Of a DNA stretch of 64,000 nt, positions 63,556 to 64,000 are shown in pieces. Source of the stretch: CAYSUS01 sp964434165 (GTDB taxonomy: Bacteria; Planctomycetota; Planctomycetia; Pirellulales; Thermoguttaceae); contig CAYSUS010000042.1 in NCBI GenBank assembly GCA_964434165.1, positions 1 to 64,000 of the forward strand. The letters are read 5' to 3'. How positions within the stretch are numbered: the first letter of the stretch is position 1; each line of letters starts with the position of its first letter. Below the pieces are notes generated by a model. The model searched no databases. It was not told where the DNA came from and was given only the letters and a program-made list of their open reading frames with translations. Position numbers and translations under genes: made by a program.

Positions 63556-63977
63556 CCTTCCCGTACCCCCTCTCTGGACCGTCGAAACGGACTAACCGGA
63601 CGGCAACTCCTCGGACGGAACGGGCGGTGAGCCTCCGCGACGACCGGTTCGAGTGGCCGTCGGGTGACTGGATCGCCCGGGTCTGCTCCGGGGCGCTTGC
63701 AACGCCGTGGAAGGGTCGATTCTACAGTATTCGACGCAAGATCGGCAAGTTTTCCACCGAGCGATCTGGTCGCACCGTCTATGGAGAGCGAGCCGGAGGC
63801 CGGCGCGACCAACGGTGGCTGGGCGACGGGAGCCAGCCACCCGGCCGCAGATGCAGCGAACGCCAGACGCCCGGCGGTGATCATCGAGAGCGGGGTGTCC
63901 CGGGTCACCGGCACGAGGGCGCCGGTTCCCGCCAGGGGGGCGCATCTCCCGGAGCGACCCTCGAAAGGACAAGCCGC
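63556..63977. other. Gene-free stretch upstream of the DUF1559 gene
   Basis: About 420 bases with no convincing reading frame on either strand. It must hold the promoter of the DUF1559 gene. No clear hairpin or repeat is seen. Confidence 0.4.
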
Positions 63978-64000
63978 TCAGTCCTTGACGACGTAGTCGA
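63978..64000 (-). CDS. Possible 3' end of a minus-strand gene (partial)
   Basis: The minus strand from the window edge reads DYVVKD followed by TGA at 63978-63980. This is only six codons and rests on its spacing ahead of the DUF1559 gene, so it is a tentative gene end that continues beyond the window. Confidence 0.25.

Overview
The window looks like a chromosomal segment of a planctomycete, probably in or near the Pirellulales. The evidence is a GC-rich sequence carrying families typical of that phylum. These are a DUF1559 pseudopilin-like protein, two Tat-exported Gfo/Idh/MocA oxidoreductases, two DUF1080 hydrolases, an arylsulfatase, a zinc metalloprotease, a CpaC-type secretin with a Pro/Ala-rich N-terminus and a Cys-rich secreted protein. 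No taxonomic marker gene is present, so this placement is inference.

Bases 1-22,200 hold envelope and export genes: the Cys-rich protein, a lipoprotein with a threefold repeat, a secreted protein, and a secretin plus two lipoproteins of Tad/Flp pilus type. Sugar and central metabolism genes follow: Gfo/Idh, two DUF1080 enzymes, a pseudouridine synthase, aconitase, a phosphotransferase, a metalloprotease and a sulfatase.

Bases 22,279-32,293 are a 10-kb integrative element in the 3' half of a tRNA-Cys gene, bounded by 49-bp direct repeats. It carries a tyrosine integrase, an XRE regulator, two small helix-turn-helix proteins, a Toprim primase, a P4-like helicase, an iteron-like repeat cluster that may be its origin, and cargo genes for membrane or secreted proteins. 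No capsid, terminase or conjugation gene is recognisable, so it resembles a satellite or cryptic replicating island. The 49-bp att sequence lies in frame inside the integrase gene. In the excised circle the integrase would gain a 68-residue tail that now sits orphaned at the far left end. A second, diverged tail lies directly beside it.

Bases 32,571-35,885 carry three same-strand genes: a B12-binding radical SAM enzyme and two paralogous proteins. The paralogs share an 83-residue N-terminal block, an internal twin-arginine hydrophobic segment and repeated GI(R/Q)PDxP motifs, and one also has a degenerate acyl-carrier-like domain. This is the best candidate for an undescribed modification or export system.

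Bases 36,000-64,000 are core and envelope genes. They include an HDOD regulator with a foldable leader, tRNA-Leu, a ComM/YifB ATPase, a frameshifted four-helix-bundle gene, a potassium channel and rpiB. A long minus-strand envelope block then runs M28 peptidase, OmpH/Skp, LpxC, LpxA, a GnnA-like oxidoreductase, acylphosphatase and ABC permease. After it come a response regulator and FHA-GAF histidine kinase, dodecin, a J-like membrane protein, purine nucleoside phosphorylase, a very acidic protein, a TPR glycosyltransferase, a leucine-rich-repeat protein, a second Tat Gfo/Idh protein, a zinc-ribbon/thioredoxin-like protein and the DUF1559 protein.
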